DNA of 7,013 bases, taken from assembly GCA_005789685.1 (NCBI GenBank), contig SXXD01000197.1, positions 1-7,013 on the forward strand. The letters run 5' to 3'. A program made the translations under genes and the position numbers. The DNA is from Burkholderiales bacterium (GTDB taxonomy: Bacteria; Pseudomonadota; Gammaproteobacteria; Burkholderiales; Burkholderiaceae_C). Positions 6,825 to 7,013 of the stretch are shown here, piece by piece. The notes below the pieces were generated by a model, which ran no database searches, was not told the DNA's origin, and saw only the letters and a list, made by a program, of their open reading frames with translations. The stretch's first letter is position 1, and each line of letters opens with the position of its first letter.

Positions 6825-7013
6825 TTAAGACTTGGCGGGTCGTCCAGTTTTCAATGCAGGTACATTGGTTAGGGCTGCCAAAAAGGCTTTGTCGTTGAGG
6901 CTGCTCAAAAGCTTGAGGCCGGCACGCAAAATTTCACTCTTCTTAGCACTGTGTTTTAAACCAAGGGCTTTTTGTTTCAAGCCAGCAATGGCTTGGTATT
7001 CGTCTTTAGGAAA
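6825..7013 (-). CDS. Small basic protein, ribbon-helix-helix-like, N-terminus missing
   Basis: The frame on the - strand is open from the window end to a TAA at 6825-6827, giving the last 62 residues of the protein. A helix rich in Lys and Leu (visible residues 4-20) is followed by SAKKSEILRAGLKLLSSL (22-39). This resembles the second helix of ribbon-helix-helix DNA-binding proteins, where a Ser/Lys cap precedes an ExxRxGLxxL pattern. Then comes a short hydrophobic helix (41-52) and a basic tail, LKTGRPAKS, with the GRP core seen in AT-hooks. I recall small uncharacterised proteins with this C-terminal pattern in Burkholderiales, but I do not recognise a named gene. DNA binding is inference. 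The gene runs towards sixA, and the two stop codons touch without a base between them. Confidence 0.8.
   Translation of the reverse strand, partial: FPKDEYQAIAGLKQKALGLKHSAKKSEILRAGLKLLSSLNDKAFLAALTNVPALKTGRPAKS

Noticed and set aside
6903..6916. Small palindrome CTCAAAAGCTTGAG as a terminator for sixA.
   Set aside because: It has only five pairs around a four-base loop, no T-run, and lies inside the coding part of the convergent gene.
1..7013. Mobile element, integration site, CRISPR array, tRNA or riboswitch.
   Set aside because: I saw no transposase or integrase motif, no regularly spaced repeats, and no tRNA-like cloverleaf. The only non-coding gap of size (110 bases) is too short for most riboswitches and shows no familiar core.

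Overview
The window looks like ordinary chromosomal DNA of a Gram-negative proteobacterium. Base composition is moderate (about 48% G+C in the one line I counted). The best guess is a betaproteobacterium of the Burkholderiales. That guess rests on gene content and my recollection of similar gene orders, not on a marker gene, so it is moderate at best. I see no rRNA, tRNA, CRISPR array, insertion sequence or phage gene.

Layout. Positions 1-4097 hold four genes on the + strand, each overlapping the next: the 3' part of a flippase-like/LPG-synthase-TM membrane protein (cut by the window start), a membrane-anchored family 2 glycosyltransferase (ArnC/GtrB/DPM1 type), an ArnT-type family 39 glycosyltransferase, and a PAP2 phosphatase. 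The overlaps are 17, 14 and 4 bases, so they almost certainly form one operon. Together they make sense as a cell-envelope pathway. The GT2 loads a sugar onto undecaprenyl phosphate inside the cell, a membrane protein may help flip it, the GT39 moves it to an acceptor on the periplasmic face (in ArnT relatives a lipid A phosphate), and the PAP2 enzyme removes phosphate from lipid A or recycles the polyprenyl carrier. The set resembles the Bordetella lgm system, which adds glucosamine to lipid A phosphates; the sugar used here cannot be read from the sequence.

Positions 4098-4207 are the only intergenic stretch over 40 bases. It holds two 11-base direct repeats that look like a PHO box (PhoB site). 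They overlap an AT-rich inverted repeat that could instead be the terminator of the upstream operon. Next come polyphosphate kinase (ppk1, complete, with no in-frame ATG start, so probably starting at TTG) and, 37 bases later, a SixA-type phosphohistidine phosphatase. From 6825 to the window end, on the - strand, is the 3' part of a small basic protein that looks like a ribbon-helix-helix DNA-binding protein. Its stop codon abuts the sixA stop with no bases between.

I found no clearly new system. The points most worth following are the lipid A-modification operon and its likely missing upstream partner, the PHO-box-like site before ppk1, and the ppk1-sixA pairing.
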